A stretch of DNA of 7,555 nucleotides from Candidatus Hydrogenedentota bacterium (lineage in GTDB: Bacteria; Hydrogenedentota; Hydrogenedentia; Hydrogenedentales; CAITNO01): positions 1 through 7,555 of the forward strand of contig SLFT01000418.1 of assembly GCA_007124105.1 (NCBI GenBank). The letters are read 5' to 3'. Every line of letters starts with the position of its first letter. Position 1 is the stretch's first letter. The notes under the pieces are model-generated. The model made no database searches. It was not told where the DNA came from and saw nothing but the letters and a program-made list of their open reading frames with translations. Positions 6,553 through 7,555 of this stretch are shown one piece after another. Position numbers and translations under genes: made by a program.

Positions 6553-7206
6553 ATGAAACATGCGTTGAACAGCATATACGCCGCCATGTCGGCCCATTAC
6601 GGCCCGACCCACTGGTGGCCGGGCGATACGCCCTTCGAGATTGCCGTGGGCGCTATTCTAACGCAAAATACGGCCTGGACCAATGTCGAAAAGGCCATCG
6701 TTAATTTGAAACGGGAGCGGTTGCTTCATCCTAAACGCATGATGGGCGCGTCCGTGGAGACCCTCGAGCGGGCGGTGCGCCCGTCCGGTTATTACAGGCA
6801 GAAAGCGCACCGACTGCGAATATTCTGCGAGTATCTCAGTAAGCAATACGGCGGCAGCATGAAGAATATGGCAAAGCGAGCGACCGAGACGCTTCGGCAG
6901 GAACTGCTTGCCCTGCATGGCATTGGCCCTGAAACAGCGGATGATATTCTGTTGTACGCCTGTGAAAAACCGGTATTTGTGGTTGACGCCTATACGCGGC
7001 GCATCCTGGCCCGCCATGGACTGGTGGCGGAGACCATCGGTTATGACGCGCTACAAACACTGTTTCACGAAAATCTTCCCATGGATATTTCTCTCTTCAA
7101 GGAATACCACGGGCTGATCGTGTACACAGGCAAGGACTTCTGTCGGCGCTTGCCTCGTTGCGAGGGCTGCCCGCTAGCCGGTATGTCTCGCCAGACGCCG
7201 CCGTGA
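6553..7206 (+). CDS. endonuclease III-related HhH-GPD DNA glycosylase (COG2231 type)
   Basis: The protein has 217 residues, the usual size for the endonuclease III superfamily of base-excision repair glycosylases. Visible parts are FEIAVGAILTQNTAWTNVEKA (from residue 28, the Nth-like ILTQNT), the helix-hairpin-helix LHGIGPETADDILLYA (about 121-136) and VVDAYTRRIL, whose Asp145 matches the catalytic Asp of the family. The position of the Nth catalytic lysine (G-x-G-x-K-T-A) is Glu127, so this should be a glycosylase without the Schiff-base lyase activity. This points to the group that includes monofunctional glycosylases such as MagIII, but the damaged base it removes cannot be told. The C-terminal cluster motif reads Cys197-x5-Cys203-x2-Cys206 and has Ser212 where a fourth Cys would be expected, so the iron-sulfur cluster may be missing or altered. 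It is the last gene of the four-gene run. Confidence 0.88.
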   Translation: MKHALNSIYAAMSAHYGPTHWWPGDTPFEIAVGAILTQNTAWTNVEKAIVNLKRERLLHPKRMMGASVETLERAVRPSGYYRQKAHRLRIFCEYLSKQYGGSMKNMAKRATETLRQELLALHGIGPETADDILLYACEKPVFVVDAYTRRILARHGLVAETIGYDALQTLFHENLPMDISLFKEYHGLIVYTGKDFCRRLPRCEGCPLAGMSRQTPP

Positions 7207-7245
7207 GCGCGCGACGATTGCGCCGGACCAGCGATTCTGTGCAGA

Positions 7246-7286
7246 CCGACGGCTGACAACGCGCTGGAACACATCGAAGCCGTCGG
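7246..7286. repeat. perfect 9-bp inverted repeat downstream of the glycosylase gene
   Basis: CCGACGGCT (7246-7254) is the exact reverse complement of AGCCGTCGG (7278-7286), with 23 bases between. In RNA this would be a stable stem with a large loop, 40 bases after the stop codon. No T tract follows directly. It may protect the 3' end of the operon transcript or form the upstream part of its terminator region. Confidence 0.45.
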
Positions 7287-7292
7287 GCAAGC

Positions 7293-7311
7293 AACGAAGT
7301 TCTTCGTTTTT
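7293..7311 (+). terminator. weak intrinsic terminator-like hairpin for the plus-strand operon
   Basis: AACGAA (7293-7298) pairs with TTCGTT (7303-7308) around GTTC, and T residues run from 7307 to 7311. The stem is short and AU-rich, so it would be weak alone, but it lies directly after the 9-bp inverted repeat and before a new promoter, which is where a terminator is expected. Confidence 0.4.
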
Positions 7312-7370
7312 CTGTGCCGACAATAGACACTGAACATAGGCTAAAAAACACCATATTGGCTATATAGAGC

Positions 7371-7399
7371 TTGACATGACACTACATATAGTTTACACT
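7371..7399 (+). promoter_or_regulatory. strong sigma70-type promoter
   Basis: A perfect TTGACA (7371-7376) and TACACT (7394-7399, four of six to consensus) stand exactly 17 bases apart in an AT-rich stretch, with start expected near 7406. It would drive the reading frame at 7440 with a leader of about 34 bases. This is the best promoter match in the window. Confidence 0.7.
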
Positions 7400-7401
7400 A
7401 T
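7388..7401. promoter_or_regulatory. possible operator palindrome over the -10 box
   Basis: ATAGT (7388-7392) and ACTAT (7397-7401) are inverted repeats around TTAC, covering the -10 hexamer. A second palindrome, CTATATAG (7360-7367), lies just before the -35, and the two places share the string ATATAG (7362-7367 and 7386-7391, 24 bases apart). Repressor sites often lie so, but short AT-rich palindromes also arise by chance. Confidence 0.25.
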
Positions 7402-7439
7402 TGCCAAGAGCGTAGGAGACATTTGTAAAGGATATCTAT

Positions 7440-7555
7440 ATGTGGGCCGGGAATTGCCCGGGAAACAACCGCAATCTACGGACTATAACGTACGGTAGAA
7501 TCATGCGCGTCGGTCGTCTGGAAATGTTAGTCTTCCGTTGCTATGCCGTCGCAAA
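7440..7555 (+). CDS. start of an unidentified gene running off the right edge
   Basis: ATG 7440 is preceded by AAAGGA (7427-7432) at a spacing of 7 bases and by the strong promoter at 7371-7399. The frame stays open for 38 codons to the window end, beginning MWAGNCPGNNRNLRTITYGR. I recognise no family; it is hydrophilic and Arg/Asn-rich at the start, with no signal peptide. A later in-frame ATG at 7503 (MRVGRLEMLVFRCYAVA) is a possible alternative start without an obvious Shine-Dalgarno. CCGGG (7447-7451) and CCCGG (7457-7461) form a small hairpin just after the start codon. The signals before it are good but the protein evidence is thin, and a non-coding transcript from the same promoter is not excluded. 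Confidence 0.42.
   Translation, partial: MWAGNCPGNNRNLRTITYGRIMRVGRLEMLVFRCYAVA

Noticed and set aside
7207..7555. tRNA, tmRNA, RNase P RNA or 6S RNA in the right-hand spacer
   Set aside because: No cloverleaf, tRNA-like ends or conserved core sequences of these RNAs could be found by eye.
1..7555. CRISPR array, insertion sequence, prophage or toxin-antitoxin pair
   Set aside because: No regularly spaced repeats, terminal inverted repeats with transposase, phage genes or small paired toxin-like frames are visible.

Overview
The window is a stretch of GC-rich bacterial chromosome with ordinary housekeeping-type genes. I see no tRNA, rRNA, CRISPR array, transposase or phage gene. The genes use ATG, GTG and TTG starts with recognisable Shine-Dalgarno sequences. 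A mitochondrial-type aconitase, a bifunctional HldE and a YdjC/ChbG-type deacetylase suggest a Gram-negative (LPS-making) lineage. A PVC-like or Hydrogenedentota-like bacterium is my best guess, but this rests on the feel of the proteins and is weak.

Layout from left to right. Positions 1-410 hold the 3' end of a ChbG/HpnK (YdjC)-family carbohydrate deacetylase. After a short spacer with two hairpins comes a complete aconitase (510-2777, +). It meets, tail to tail and with a 23-bp overlap, a minus-strand pair: hldE (3707-5182, transcribed first) followed after 34 bp by a secreted tandem-rhodanese sulfurtransferase (2755-3672). A divergent intergenic region (5183-5410) separates hldE from a plus-strand run of four closely spaced genes. 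These are an FmdB-type zinc ribbon (5411-5638), a small two-helix membrane protein (5661-6023), an HD-domain phosphohydrolase (6034-6528) and an endonuclease III-related DNA glycosylase (6553-7206).

From 7207 on, the sequence is non-coding for about 230 bp and becomes AT-rich. It holds a 9-bp inverted repeat, a weak terminator-like hairpin and the best promoter in the window (TTGACA-N17-TACACT). A well-placed ribosome binding site then leads into a reading frame at 7440 that runs off the right edge and that I cannot identify.

Functionally the genes cover central metabolism (aconitase, TCA cycle), envelope sugar chemistry (deacetylase, HldE), sulfur transfer in the periplasm (rhodanese) and a small operon with a possible nucleotide/DNA maintenance theme (HD hydrolase plus glycosylase). 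I found no clear sign of a wholly new system. The points most worth a second look are the four-gene operon, the glycosylase with an incomplete iron-sulfur motif, and the promoter-led unidentified gene at the right edge.
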